Shown: positions 35,101 to 47,943 of the stretch, piece after piece | Position numbering within the stretch: the stretch's first letter is position 1 | How the letters are laid out: each line of letters starts with the position of its first letter | DNA from: Torreya grandis | Lineage: Eukaryota; Streptophyta; Pinopsida; Cupressales; Taxaceae | Length of the DNA stretch: 64,000 nucleotides | Direction: 5' to 3' | NCBI GenBank assembly: GCA_037957365.1 | Contig: JARHVA010000460.1 | Location: forward strand, 1-64,000 | The notes under the pieces: model-generated | Databases searched by the model: none | Seen by the model: the letters and a program-made list of their open reading frames with translations, nothing else | What the model was told of the DNA's origin: nothing | Translations under genes and position numbers: made by a program

Positions 35101-37664
35101 CTCTTCCACCTATTTAGCATACTCACCTCTTACCTTCACCAAAACTGTACCCTGTTGTAGGTGTATACAGGGTTTTTAGAGGTTTGTGTAGGCTTATTTT
35201 ACATTGTTTGAAGCTTATGAATTTTATCATGATATTAATAGTGGTAATCATAGGTTATATCAACATGTTAACCTAACTTAAATATATTTACAATCACCTT
35301 GATATCAAAAATTGAGTTTCCTCTATCATGATTATGAACCATGCCTTCTTTGACTCCTGTAGATGAGCATTTACATATTTGAACCTTGGTCATGATATAT
35401 GAGAACCTATATTGAATCTTGACAGTCATATATTATCTAATTATACTATAATTCACCATATATGGGCTAAAATACCACTAAAACACCAAGTTTATTCCAT
35501 TATCTACTTATTTTGTTGTAGGTGGACATTTTTCCTAATAAGGGACACCTGCAGGTGTCCATGAAACTTGAAACACCAGATTGCAGCATCATACAAATGG
35601 TATTCATACAATTTTGTTCACCACTTAATACATGGGACCACTCTAGTCATGATTAAATGACTTTATTTGGTTTTGAGATGCCAATTCTCATTCAAGCTTC
35701 CAATCCTGTAGAGATTAAAGCAGAAATTTAATGTTTTTGGATGCATCTTTGAGGCCTGCAACTTCTATGCTTTACTCACCTTATAACCTCCATACATGGA
35801 AAAAATCTTATCCATAATAAATTCTATTATATTTATACATTTATATTCTTTTAATACCCTTTTCAAACATGTGGTAAACCCCTTGGACCTCTATTTTCAC
35901 TTTTTGGGGAAACATTCCTAGAATTCAGTCTCTCCTTGCTAGAAGGTGATTTTTAACTTTGCCAAGGCATATATAACTATAAAATTTACATATTATGATC
36001 CTTTAAACATGTTAAGTATTTAGGATGAGTTTTATCACTTTTCTAGCATTTCAAAATGGCTCCTTAACCCCTTTTAAACCACTTGTAGGTGTGGATTTTT
36101 AGTGTATACAAGTAGTGCACAAAACATGGGTAATATGTATTTAGACATCTTATGAGTTTTATATAGATCTCAAAACCTCAAATTCACTCTTCATGATTCA
36201 AAAGGATTGAAACCATCACTAAGATCTTTACCCTAGTATGGTATCATTAGGATAAGTTGTATGTGTACTTTGAATAGTATGGAAGCAGTATGTGAAATGT
36301 ATGAATAGTGGTATCATTACCTTGACTTTTTAACCAAACCCATGATCTTAAAAAGATCTCAAATGATGAATAATTATATAAAATGATTGAGGAAATATTT
36401 ACACCTTGTTTCAACATTTGAAAACTTCTTTGAAAGAACCTATAGGTGCACACTCTAATGGTAAACTGTGTGTATTTTGTATTTGACTATCACAATTACC
36501 TTTTACACTCTTTGGAGGATCCAACCTATTTAATCCTACTTATAAAATTATATCAACCTCTTGATACTTCCAATATAATTCTATTAACACACTAAACATG
36601 TTACACACATGTGATCAACATGAATGCAAGTGAGATTGGGTAAAGGGCTGGATATGAGGTATTCATGACTGCATATTTAATCAAAACATGGTGTTTGAGA
36701 CTAAACATGGAGAGATATGATAATATGGTATTAATACCTATGAGACACCATATTACACCTACATGAGACCTCTATGTGAAATCAACATTCTAAAAACAAG
36801 AATAACTTTGATTGAGACTACACATGGTGGCACCTTCCTACAACATGAGATACTTTGCTCATCCAAATATGATGAAAAATGAAATTAAACATGGAGATCA
36901 TCTGATAAGATATCCCACATCCTATGGAGTCAACATCACTAACTGGTTTATACGAACTTGCCCAAAATGGATCAAACCCTATAGGGTGCATGAAACAACA
37001 AGCAGAAAAGAACAGTCAACTTCATGGTGATGTTTCATGAATCAAAAGACACTATTTTTAAAAATATTGTTATGGAAATGTATTTATTTGAGTGTGCTAC
37101 CACCTCCCAAAAGTATTTGACTTGAGACCTCTTCATTTATTCATACCAAGCACAAACCTGATGGTCACTTTTGTATGTCTAAAAATGCAAAGAAGGATAA
37201 GAATGGTTTTGGATTATAAATGGAACTTCCAAATATGTCAAAAATTTATATGAGTGTTAGGAATATAAAGATACATTCCATCACCTTCTCCCATGGGCCG
37301 TACAAGTTTTAAATGCTCACTTTTTTAGTTGGTTTCTTGAGTTTCATTTAAGCAACTTGTAATATTATGTTGTAACTAACATCCATAATAGGGAATGTTA
37401 CCTAATTTATTTTTGAAAGTAAAAAAGGATACTTAGACACCTTTGGAACTATTCCACTTGCATTTATGATCCCTAAAATCCCACTAAATGACCCAAAATG
37501 CCAAATAAACTTATGAAACCATGACTAAGGATAAAAAACATTAGATAACATCAATTAAACCATAATATATCCTATGACAAAGTATTAAACCCTTAAAAAT
37601 ATAAAAAACAAGTTTTATTCTTATAGGGGTCTAATTTTGACCTAAAAGTCAAATTTGGTCAACA
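32159..37664 (-). repeat. Element E 3' LTR, 5.5 kb
   Basis: Starts TGTTGATATAG and ends GGTCAACA. It aligns with the right LTR over 32159 to about 34810 and again over about 36645-37664. The intervening about 1.83 kb (34810-36645) has no partner in the right copy. Open frames inside (for example 34266-34448 and 36812-37030) are not shared usefully with the partner. Confidence 0.8.
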
Positions 37665-37911
37665 AAATGGTGACTCATAGGGGTAGTATGCCTGCTATAC
37701 TAAAGGCCAGTAACCTTAATAAATCTAGGGGATAGGGAGTCAATTAAATCTTGAATACAAATAGATAGGATTTTCCTAAAACACACATAAAAAACCATAA
37801 CACACCAAGACAACACAAGACAAAGGAAGACAAAAACAAGATTGACACATGTGCATATGCACTTAGGAAAAACAAGGAAACAACAACTATGTACAAGGGG
37901 AGAGGAGAACC

Positions 37912-39465
37912 TTAGTAGTAATGTTTGAGATATATCCCATTGAATGGGTTATGAAGCTCCTCTCCATCCAACTTTAAAAGTTGGAAAGCATTGTGTTTCT
38001 TGCATTGAGTGATGACATAAGGGGCACTCCACAAAGCATCAAACTTTCTTTGTTTTCTAGGCTTAGCCCTATCTTCATCCCACTTTATAACATTGTCCCC
38101 CTATTGGAAGCTTCTTGGCATGGCTTTATTATCAAAGTATCTCATTGTTTGGTCTTGATGAGCCCTCATAGTTTGCATATGTTGATCTCTTGTTTCTTTA
38201 ATCTCCATTAACTAACACAACCTGAACTCCATGCTTTCACTTTCCATCAACTCCATCTAGTAAGTGAGTGATATGAGAAATATTTCAGGCAATGGTTCTA
38301 CCTCAATTGGTGGCAAAACTTCTGGGAGCCATAACTTTTACACCGTAACTCCATTTGACTCCCCGTTTGAACTATTGGAAAGATAATAATGAGGACCCCC
38401 AAAAAATCAATAGAAGTTCCCCAAATTTCAATTTTAGTAGTGCAGTCTAAAAATAGTAAGTTTTTAAAAATAGTAATTCCTTGAATTCTATATTATTGTA
38501 AAACATGGAAGTTAAACCACTTAATCTCCCTCAAGATTGGTGACCTTTCACATCCTTTTCCCACCTTAAAAACATGTATAAATGAATATTTAACCCAAAA
38601 TGGAAATTAGATATCTCTTCTTAGAGATAAGCATATGTTCAGATCTGCAAATTTTGATGAATAAGACTTCTCTTCTTAGAGATAACATTATTGTTATTGT
38701 TTCTTGAATTATCTTTTAACCAAATCTTTTATGTTTTGGATCAGTGAGATCCAAGGCTGGTAACTCAAGTGAAATAGTCAGTCTATCTTCTCTCCCATAA
38801 ACAAGAGTATATGGTGAGTTTCCAGTGGCTCTTTTGAGGGTGATTCTATCAGCGCAAAGAGTTGTCTTCAACTTGGATTACCAAGTTCTTAGGTTTTCCT
38901 CCATTGTCCTCTTTATAATCCTAATTATATTATTATTAGAGCACTCATCTAGTCCATTACCTTGTGGATAATAGTTGAAGGAAGTACTAAGCTAAATTTT
39001 ATGCTTTAAAGTCCACTCATTTGTCTATATTCCAAGGAAATCCAATGCATTAACTAAAATTATTATTGAAGGAACCCCAAACCTTATCACTATGCCTTCA
39101 TAGAAGTCTAAAACTAAAATTTCATTTGCTTCCTCAAGAGATACAACCTCCACCCATATTTTAAAATAATTTGTATCAATCAACACCCACCTGTGGCCAA
39201 CACTAAAAGGTGGGTGCATTAGGCCTATGAAATCTAGACCCCATTGCATAAAAGGTTAATCTACTTGTATTGGATGAAGAGGTAAGGCTAAAATATTTAA
39301 ATTACAATCATAGAGAGCACATTTTTGACATTTCCTTACCCAAGCATGGGTGTCTTTGAAATAAATTTTCCAAAAATATATAGCTCTCATAATCTTAGTA
39401 GCCATGGTTCTTGGAGAAAAGTGACCACTGGCTAGTCCATCATGAAACTCAAGAAATATTATCAA
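37912..39465 (-). pseudogene. Element E integrase, disrupted
   Basis: Read right to left, the HHCC zinc domain comes first, with EFHDGLASGHFSPRT and then VRKCQKCA (about 39440-39300). The catalytic core follows with WGLDFIG, holding the first Asp (about 39240). The second Asp block is damaged (LVN where the family has SDN), and NYYPQGNGLDE keeps the Glu region (about 39000). A conserved YTLVYGRE..L block follows (about 38830-38790), and the C-terminal tail has WDEDRAKP, KFDALW and LDGEELHNPF, ending YLKHYY and a stop at 37912-37914. Stops and small shifts occur throughout. Integrase would insert the cDNA into chromosomes, but this copy cannot. Confidence 0.9.
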
Positions 39466-39699
39466 CCTAATCTAATTCAATACACCTAAAAAACATACAT
39501 GAGAATTCCTTCCTAAATAACACCATCAATAAGTAAATACAATTTAGATTGTAATATTAAGTACATTGTTTTACCTCTATCTAGACCTTATGGACACTCA
39601 CCAGTTTGAATACACTGGATCATTTATTGTGTCCAACTCCTCATTGATGAATATGTAGCTGTCATAGGATAATAATGAATTGATAAAACAACTTTTTTT

Positions 39700-40990
39700 T
39701 TTTACTTCAAATTTAAATCAAAGTTCTCACATAATCCCTTCCCTTTCACTAGCTTGGTTGTCTTAATTTCTACATCATACTCCATCACTTTTGTGATCCA
39801 ACCAATCCTTTTTTCATTCAAATATCTACTCAAAAGGAAGTATTTGACACTAGGATGAGGTACCAATATATTAATCTTATTTTTAGACAACATATGCCTA
39901 AAATTATTTATACTTTAGACTTATAACAACTCAAAGTACTTGCTTCTCTACATAGGTGTATCTTACCTCATCGCCTTCCGATCCCTAGCTAAAGAAGGCA
40001 ATAGGCTGATCCAAGTTTTCTTAATGTGATTGAATGATCATGGTATATATTACCTCTTCATTTCTAAAGGTATACAAGTTTAAATCCTTTGATAAATTAG
40101 GACTTTCAAGAGTTGGGGCTTGAGAAATAGCTTGCTTAATCTCTTCAAAACTTTCATTCCTTCTCCTTGTCCAAGTAAACACTTCATCTTTCCTTAGCAT
40201 GAAGGTTAAAGACTTAACCAAATTAGAAAATTAGGAATAAAATTCCTTATGAAATTCATTTTTACAAAAAAAAATTTCAAACCTTTTTATGGTTGGGAAA
40301 ATTCAATGCCAAGATTGCACTCACCCTTTCAGGATCTATGGATACACCTTTTTTTGAGACTACGTGTCCAAATTTTTTGCCTTCATGGGTAAAAAACACA
40401 CACTTATTTGGGTTAAGAGATATTTCAAACTCTCTATATCTCTTAAAACTCTTTCTAAGGTGAGTCAAATGATCTTTTGCATTCTTAGATAAAACTATGA
40501 TATCATCAAGATACACCAACACTATATCATTTATTAGACCTTGAAATCCATATTGAATGCACATTCAAATGATGCACCAGCATTAGACAAACCAAAAGGA
40601 ATTTTACTATAATATTATGTACCCCATTTAGTAGTAAATGTTGTCTTATATTGGTCATTTTCTTTTACCAAAATCTAATTATACCTAGAGTATACTTCAA
40701 AGAATGAGAACCTTTCACTACCTTCCATAATTTGAAATATCTTCTCCATGGAAGGAAGAGGATAATTGTCCTTCAAATAAACTCTATTCACATATCTAAA
40801 CTCAACACATAACCTGATTCCCCCATTCTTATTCCTTACGGGACTAAGTTTGCCAACCAAGATGAATGCTTAATAGGAAACATAATCTTGGACTCAATCA
40901 ATTTTGTAAGCTCCTTTTTCATGAGAGGCTCAATCTTAGGATTGATTGGCTTTGCCTTTACTTGATAGGATTATTTTTCTCATCTATCTC
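39700..40990 (-). pseudogene. Element E reverse transcriptase and RNase H, disrupted
   Basis: Reverse transcriptase begins near 40990 (PKIEPLMKKELTKLIES). It continues with LSPVRNKNGGIRLCVEFR and DNYPLPSMEKI (40860-40720), then a broken stretch, then VLVYLDDIIVLSK with both active-site Asp residues (about 40520-40480). RNase H follows: LRKDEVFTWT and LNLYTF (40221-40060), then FLLSRYLNEKRIGWI and YDVEIKTTKLVKGKGLCE (39850-39730). This is the ordinary gypsy RNase H that follows RT. Frames change at about 40600 and 40230 and stops are scattered. Confidence 0.9.
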
Positions 40991-41629
40991 TATGGTGTGT
41001 TGAGATAAGTTTGGATCAAAGCCTTTTAAATCATTATACTCCCATGAAAAGACATTAGAAAATCACTTGTATAACTCAATAAAAGCTTATATTTCTTCTC
41101 TAGTACATACCTTCCCAAGAGCAAGCAACCTATCCTTGAATATTTGTACTCCTTCATAGTTTTATTTACTTTTAGACAAGTTTACCTTTCCCTTTTTAAA
41201 TTGGTCATCATCAATAAAGATACTCTCAAGTGTGACTAAGCATTTAGGGACCTTATTTTTCCTCAATTGTACAATATCCCCTCCATATTTTTGTTGTAGT
41301 TTGGACTGATTCTTTGAAGAAAATTCTACCTCCTCTTATAGAAAAAGAACTTTTTATTAGTCACTATCAAACACTTTCCAATTAGTGACATTATCAGGTA
41401 TAGAGGGCCTTAATATCAATTTAAGATGAGGCTATTTTTAATCCTCTCCTATCCCTTTTAGAGCATCAAAATGAGCTCCAATTGATACCAACCTATCAGC
41501 CTGTGTTATTATCTTTTCTTGGGATAGATTAGATGTTGAAGGCTTGAAAATATTCCACAAGATCCCACACTCTATGCTTATAGGACTTAAACAAAGAGTT
41601 CTTAGTCATGTTTTGGCCTCTCACTTAAT

Positions 41630-41880
41630 TCAAAACTAACTCACTATAACTATACACATGTAACTCTTTCACAACTCTTTTCCTAGCCCACTCAATGCCA
41701 TGAATGAGGGCCTCATATTTTACCACATTACAAGTACAAGTGAAATGAAATATAAAAGTGGATTAGTAAATTTACTTGGATGGAGAAACTAACATTGCTC
41801 TACCACTTGCCACAATCTTGATTCTAGATCCATCAAAGAATAGTTGTCATAAACCATCCTTGTTTTCATTTAGTTTCATA
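41630..41880 (-). pseudogene. Element E additional RNase H-like domain, upstream of RT
   Basis: On the minus strand this reads QLFFDGSRIKIVASG, AMLVSPSK, TFIFHFTCTCNVVKYEALIH, GIEWARKRVVKELHV and YSYSELVLN. These are the conserved blocks of the archaeal-type RNase H that plant Tat elements carry in addition to the normal one: FDGS with the first Asp, the Glu of YEAL, and the position of GDSELV, where Asp is changed to Tyr. Three stops interrupt it. It lies between protease and RT, not after the normal RNase H. The call is firm at the motif level. The family assignment is inference. Confidence 0.8.
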
Positions 41881-42356
41881 AAATTTGCCATGAAAGAGTC
41901 TTATTCATGAAGGAAATACATTCCAAGGCCAAAGTACTCTATGAATTTTTAAGTATCGTGCTCATAATTCTCAACTCCCCATTGATATAGATACAAATCA
42001 AAAACTCCTTCAAGAGAATAAGTTGGAGATTGGTCCATGTGAAGCTCTTTCTCATCTAGAATGGAATAATTGACATTTACATCTTTAGGAATGTAGGGCT
42101 CTAAATTATTGTGATGGATAGGATTAGATTAAATATTCACCTTGGTGCCATACTTTATCCTAAAAACCATAGATGACCAATTGGTTGCCAATTATCCACC
42201 TATCTTGGCTATAAACTCTCTTGACAAACAAAAAGCAAAGTATGGAGGTAAATCTAAAACAACCACATCCTAAGGGATGGAAAAAGTAGGATAAGCATGT
42301 AAAATAAAATTAAAATACTTGACCACTCCCAAGGTCTTTTCTAGTGATCCATCTAA

Positions 42357-42557
42357 TTATATAACTCCTTTAGCTATTGGTTCATGCATGAGGCCTAGTT
42401 TATCTACTATTGACTTAGGCATAACTGAAGTACTATCCCCACTATCTATGATATAATTGTGAACTAAGAAATCACCAATGATCAAGGATAGGTAAAATGG
42501 AGGACTGTTATCATTTTTATTCACTTGTCCATCAATGGGCTGAGGTTCATTCACCAA
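42357..42557 (-). pseudogene. Element E protease remnant
   Basis: About 66 open codons containing YIIDSGDSTSVMPKSIVDKLGL, the retropepsin flap and active-site region (Asp-Ser-Gly) of gypsy polyproteins. Upstream (42560-43070) is a Ser/Thr/Pro-rich linker in broken frames, and downstream sequence leads to the RNase H-like domain. Confidence 0.8.
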
Positions 42558-43072
42558 AATAACATTTTCAGTCCTAGTTGATCCAACTTATTTACCTAGT
42601 CCTAGCAATTCCTTTTTGATAATATCCATTTTTCATGGTAATTTCAATGAATACCATAATGAAATATTCATGTATTATTTATTAATCTGATCCAAAACAT
42701 TGATAGAAGGGTTTATCACCTTGAAAGTCTCCTTAGAAGCACTAGTACCTTGTGGTGTATCATGTGAAGGTGAATGTGTAGGAGCTGGCCTTGAATTCTA
42801 ATTAGACCCACCTACCATTGGAGATGATGTAGGAGTCAAAATAGGTCCTTGAGTTTCCCCTTGTTCCTCTTCAACAACCCTCTTCTTATACCTAGTGTTA
42901 GAATATACACTCACATTCACATTATTTGAGTTTCCCACATAATTTATGGCACAAAATTCTTCCTCTAAATGATTCATAAGGGTCGAATCAGATTATTTTT
43001 ATCCATTTTCTACCCAACATTTTATTGGCATATCAAAACTCTGAACTTGAGATACTTTACTACCTTGCATTG

Positions 43073-44286
43073 TCATGGCTTGACTAGGCATTTCATTAGC
43101 ATATGCAACTTGGCCTTGAACTTGTCATAAGAAGGATAACATGTTTGTTCTTGAAAAAAGTTTTTTTGAGTGGGAACAAGATCTCTAGAAAATGATAATG
43201 GAAAATTGGTATTCAAACTTTGGTAAGGTCTATCTTGAGTTATTTGATATTGTCCTTGAGAATTACCTTGAAAAGGAGGCCTACTCACTTGTCCAAACTG
43301 ATTATAGGGATGATAAGGACAATAATTTTGAGGTTGTTATCCTTTGAGAGCAACCAATTCATTGGTAACACTTTGGAAGAAACTCTTGACTTCATGGATC
43401 TCATTGGTAGGGGAAAGGGTAGACCTTTCTTGACTATTAGGAAAAGGAGCTAAGGTAGGTAATGTAAATTGACTAGGAGGCTGTAAATTAGGGGAAAATG
43501 GCATTGGTGGTCTAAGAGCAATATTCCCTACTTGAACAAGATAATTATTAGAATTACTAGCTATTTGATAGGTAGAAGGAAGTGTATTTCCACCCATGGA
43601 TTGGATCATCATGGCTACATCACTATTCAATGATTTTAGGTAGTATAAGAAGGCATAATTTGTAGTAGGTCTCACAAGGGCTGGGATCCTATCCCATATT
43701 TTTTAAAATCTTGAATTAAAATCCTACATAAACTATTGTGGGGCCCTCTTAATAGTTTTCAATTTCTCAGCTAGTGATAAATGATCACTCTTCTCTTCCA
43801 ACCTCTTAGAAAATATGTCTCTTAGTTCATCCCATGAAGCAATGGAATTAGGAGGTAGAGTTCCATACCAATCTAAAGCTTTTCTTTTGAAAGACAATGC
43901 CAATAACCTAATGGATACATTCTATTGAGTGATTTTATGGATATTGAAGTTTGATATGCTTCTGATGTGTTTAATGGGAGTAGTAGGACCTTCTCCACTT
44001 AAATATGGAACACTCTTAAGGGATGCTCTAGGAATTTGGTCATATTAGGAAAGATTCAAAGGAGATGATCTAGTGAAGGTTGCAAAGGTTACCTCCTAGC
44101 CATATTGGAATGTATACTATGAGTATTAGGGGTTAAACTAATTAGAAACTTGGACTTATTAAACACCAAATCCATTGAATAAGGATGAGTATTCACAAAT
44201 TTGAATCTTTTGACAAAATACAAAGGCAATTGCACAAACTCAAAGGGTATACCTTTAGTAGCATACCTGGTGGTCACCTTTAGCAT
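43073..44286 (-). pseudogene. Element E gag, disrupted
   Basis: The first open part (44286-44089) is an N-terminal segment without a known motif. The capsid-like retrotransposon Gag core follows at about 43940-43740, reading LLALSFKRKALDWYGTLPP, then SWDELRDIFSKRLEE and LKTIKRAP. The C-terminal part (43675-43337 and 43288-43073) is rich in Pro, Gln and Asn. I did not find a zinc knuckle. Several stops break the frame. In the intact element this protein would form the particle that packages the RNA. Confidence 0.85.
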
Positions 44287-44324
44287 GGAAATTAAGGACT
44301 ATTCAATAACCAAAGAGTTTAAAA

Positions 44325-44342
44325 CATAGTGGAGTCACTAGG
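44325..44342 (-). promoter_or_regulatory. Element E primer-binding site (probable)
   Basis: On the minus strand this reads TAGTGACTCCACTATG, about nine bases after the 5' LTR end (CATCTACA). It resembles the TGGCGACTCC-type primer sites of Tat/Ogre-like gypsy elements with two or three changes. Orientation agrees with the minus-strand coding sequence. Confidence 0.6.
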
Positions 44343-44349
44343 TACTAAA

Positions 44350-47300
44350 TGTAGATGTTCTTGTAGCTATAAATATGCCAAGACTAGCACCAATCTTAGA
44401 TAATATTCTAGGACTTAGAGTACCACTGATTGTGCCAAAAATTCTTGTCACTTGGACATGCACCCATTGAGGATATTCCTAGCTATACTCATCCAAGTGG
44501 CACAATAGAAACATCTCATTTTCTATGGGTGAACAATTTGGTGAGATGAATCTCTAGAAGGGCTAGTTATGTTGATGCACTCTTTAAAACACTCTCTTAT
44601 TTATCAACTTGACATGAAAAGGGTTAAGAAGATAACCTAAGAAAACTAAAATATGATGCACCAATATTTAATTTCCTCTTATTGACTAAACTTATAATAC
44701 TTAGATTACAACAAAGCTTCTTTCACACAAAACTCATAACTCAAGACAGATTGTTGCATCATTGTTTCATATGCTAGGGTTAAGAGGTATGTTGATATCT
44801 AAGAAGTATAATGAATGCTCCTTTGAATACTATAGTCATAATTCCATTATAAAATTCTCATAGAATAAGGAATAAAACTAACAAAGCCCTATAATAATTA
44901 CTCTTCTACATACTTGGTGGACAATCAAAGATAACATGCTAGCAAAAATTAGCTTTCACTAGACAAGATCAATAAGATTTGCACATAGACTCAAATATAT
45001 AGTGTGTAATTAGGAAAGTGAACTTGTTTATTTATTCAAGAGCCATTCAAGTAAAATATTGGCTAGAGTTTCACCATTAACTAGCGAAGGCTTCTCAAAA
45101 AAGCCAAAAGGTCAATATTTATAGCTATTGGAAGAGGGGAAAGACAAGGGCAGTCCAAAGGTGATGTGTAAACTTGTAAAGATGATAAATGAGCTTAAAT
45201 ATGCATGAGAAGAGTATGTGGGATGAAAAATTTAAGGTTAGGAAGCATAAGTGTCCATATAATGCATGAAACTCTTACAAAGTGGCATAAAACTCTTTAT
45301 TTTGGCTTAAAAACATTGCCTTCATGATTAGCCCTATTTGAACATCCAAAAACTAAATATTTATAGGTTTTATGATTGGAATAAATTGGAAGTATCTCAT
45401 ACATGTCTCTTTAAGAATTGGTTATAGGCTTGGTCATCTAAAATCATATGGAAAGGAGCTATCATTGCTTGCACTCTAAGAAACTCCTCTTTCTTTCACC
45501 CTGCACACTTGGATTCTAAAAAGGCATAATTTTTCCATGAAAATCCATGGGAGAGGGTGAATGAAACTTTTAAATATCCTCCATGGCCTTATACTCCTTA
45601 GGTGTACCTTAAAAAGACATCCACTTGAGATTTTCACACTTCTCACTCTCATGTTCACTATGTCAGGTTTGACTGACTGAGATGAAGCTATTTATTTTCA
45701 TAATTAGGATTTTTTTAAAATAATAATATGACCATATAGAGTTATATTAATTTTGTATGTTAATCTCAAACTTGATTGCATCTTTAGGCCTCTTCTAGAA
45801 CCTAAAAAACACAAAATGGTCAAAATTACCCTATTTTACACCTTGTCCATACAATTATGCACAAATCAAAAGTATCAAAGGGAGATTGAGTGATTATTTT
45901 AAAATTTACAATCACTTTTATGGTTAAAATATGTCATATAGATATCTCTCCAAGCTTGTTTTATCCATTGGGTCTTGATTGAGGGTTTTAAAGGGTTTAG
46001 GCAGTTTTCCTTCTTAAGATTTGTACATAAAGCTTCAATGTTAGAACTACCAAAAAATTACACAAACAAGATTTTATGAGATATTAATAACCCATACAAG
46101 CTCCTTTGGTATCCATGCATAGTTTCAAAGGGGATATGAGCACTTAAAATCACCCTATCATGCTTGTTTCCACCTTTCCTGCATGTTTAGACTATCTCTA
46201 AGCTAAAAATAGATTTATTGTAAGTTTATTTACATACCAAAATATCATACATGTATAAATACATCCCATAAACATGTTTAAATAACCTATATATCTCACC
46301 AAGAACTATAAGTGAGGTTAGACCCCTAATTGGCTCTAGGTCTCCTTAAGGCCTAATGGGATTAGCATGCACCCTGTTAGTTTGGGATATTTGGACTGAT
46401 ATCTCATGGTTGGGTTTGTTTTATATTAATTTTAACATGTAATTCAAGCTCAAAGGTCACTACAAAACTTTCCTATCACTCATTTTCATTTCTTCCTCTT
46501 ATTCACCAATTAGGCCTAATGGAAGCTTGTCTAGTTAGATTGTGTGCAAGGGTATTTTTGTCATTTTGAGAGGTCTGAGCCTGACCTAGTACTCCCTATT
46601 ACCTATTTATATTTAATACATCTCAAAATATGTTTTTTAAAGTTTCCAAATCTTTCCATCAAGCTCCTTTACCCATTTTGACTTCACTAGCTTGTTTTGC
46701 CAAACCCTAATTTTCTTGACTCACTGATCTCTTAGACAAAATAGTGAGGTATATCCCTCTTCCCCAAGGAAAAGTGAAGATTTTTAGTTTTTTAGAAAGT
46801 CCCAATAATACTTTTTCTTTAAGGGTTTAGTTGGATTCATCTAATTAGGTACCTAACTAGTGCAAAAGCCAAAAAGAGGCGTCCAAAAAGGATTGTTTCC
46901 AATTGGGTTTATTTGGATGGCCATGAGGTGTTCATGACTAAAAATTTGACAAAAACATGGTGTTATGAGCCTAAAAATGTATATAGATATTAATATGTCT
47001 TTGAGACCTATGGGACACCATATTCCAACTACATGAGACCTCTACATTTGCAAACAAGAACTTTGACTAAGACTGCACATGATGGTGCCTTCCTACAACA
47101 TGAAATAATTTGATAATCCAAACACCATGAAACATAAAATTAAACATGGAGAGAATTAGATAAGAGAGTGAATATCCTATAGATTCAATATCACCAACTA
47201 GTTTGTATGAACTTGCCCAAAATGGAGCAAAATGTATAAGGTACATGAAACAACAAAAAGAAAAGAAAAGTACAATCAATTTTATGAGGATGGTTCATAA

Positions 47301-47943
47301 ATCAAAATCCACCATTATTCAAATTATTTTTATGGAAATTAATTTATTTGAGTGTAATATCAGCTCCCAAAAGCATTTGACTTTAAACCTCTTCATTTGT
47401 CCCTACTAAACACAAACTTGATGGTCACTTTTGTATATCTAGAAATGCAAAAAAGGATCAAAGTAGTTTTGGATTAAAAATGGAAATTTCAGATCATGTC
47501 AAGAATTTATATTAGTTTTATTAAGATGAAGAGATGTTCCATCACCTTCTTCCATGTTTCACATTCTCCTATGGGGCTTACAAGTGCCAAATGCTCCTTT
47601 ATTTAGTTGGTTTACAGAGTTTAATTTAAAAAACTTGCTGGATTATGATGTAAATAACATCCATAATAGGTAATCTGACCTATTTGACATTTTAAAGGAA
47701 AAAAAGTCACTTGGACACCTTGAAAATCATGCCACTTGCATTTATGACCTCTAAAAGCCCACTGAATGACCCAAAATGAAAAATAAACTTATGAAACCAT
47801 GAATAAGGATAAAAAACATTAGATAAAAATAATTTAACCATAACATAACCTATGCAAATGTATTAGACTCCTAAAAATCAAAAAATTGAAGTTTTCTACC
47901 TATAGGGGTCCAAATTTGATGTAAAAGTCAAATTTGGTCAATA
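44350..47943 (-). repeat. Element E 5' LTR, 3.6 kb
   Basis: Starts TGTAGATGTTC (partner TGTTGATATAG) and ends GGTCAATA (partner GGTCAACA). It matches the left LTR except that about 1.83 kb is missing at about 46895. The best-preserved block includes GGTGAACAATTTGGTGAGAT (near 44530 and 32430). Confidence 0.8.

Larger units (their letters stand above)
32159..47943 (-). mobile_element. Element E: Ty3-gypsy retrotransposon (Tat-like), 15.8 kb
   Basis: Direct repeats 32159-37664 and 44350-47943 enclose a minus-strand gag-pol. Outer and inner ends carry TGTTGA and TCAACA inverted termini. The coding order from the right is Gag, protease, an extra RNase H-like domain, reverse transcriptase, RNase H and integrase. 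The integrase ends with an LDGEELHNPFNG-type tail, as in Tat/Athila-related elements. The primer-site motif next to the right LTR belongs to the family of GGCGACTCC sites. Numerous stops and frameshifts show that the element is dead. I see no clean target duplication (ACTAA on the left, GTAAC on the right). Confidence 0.9.

Noticed and set aside
37668..37683. Reading element E as a plus-strand element because of a primer-site-like motif here
   Set aside because: Gag, protease, RT, RNase H and integrase all read on the minus strand in the correct order, so the motif cannot be its working primer site.
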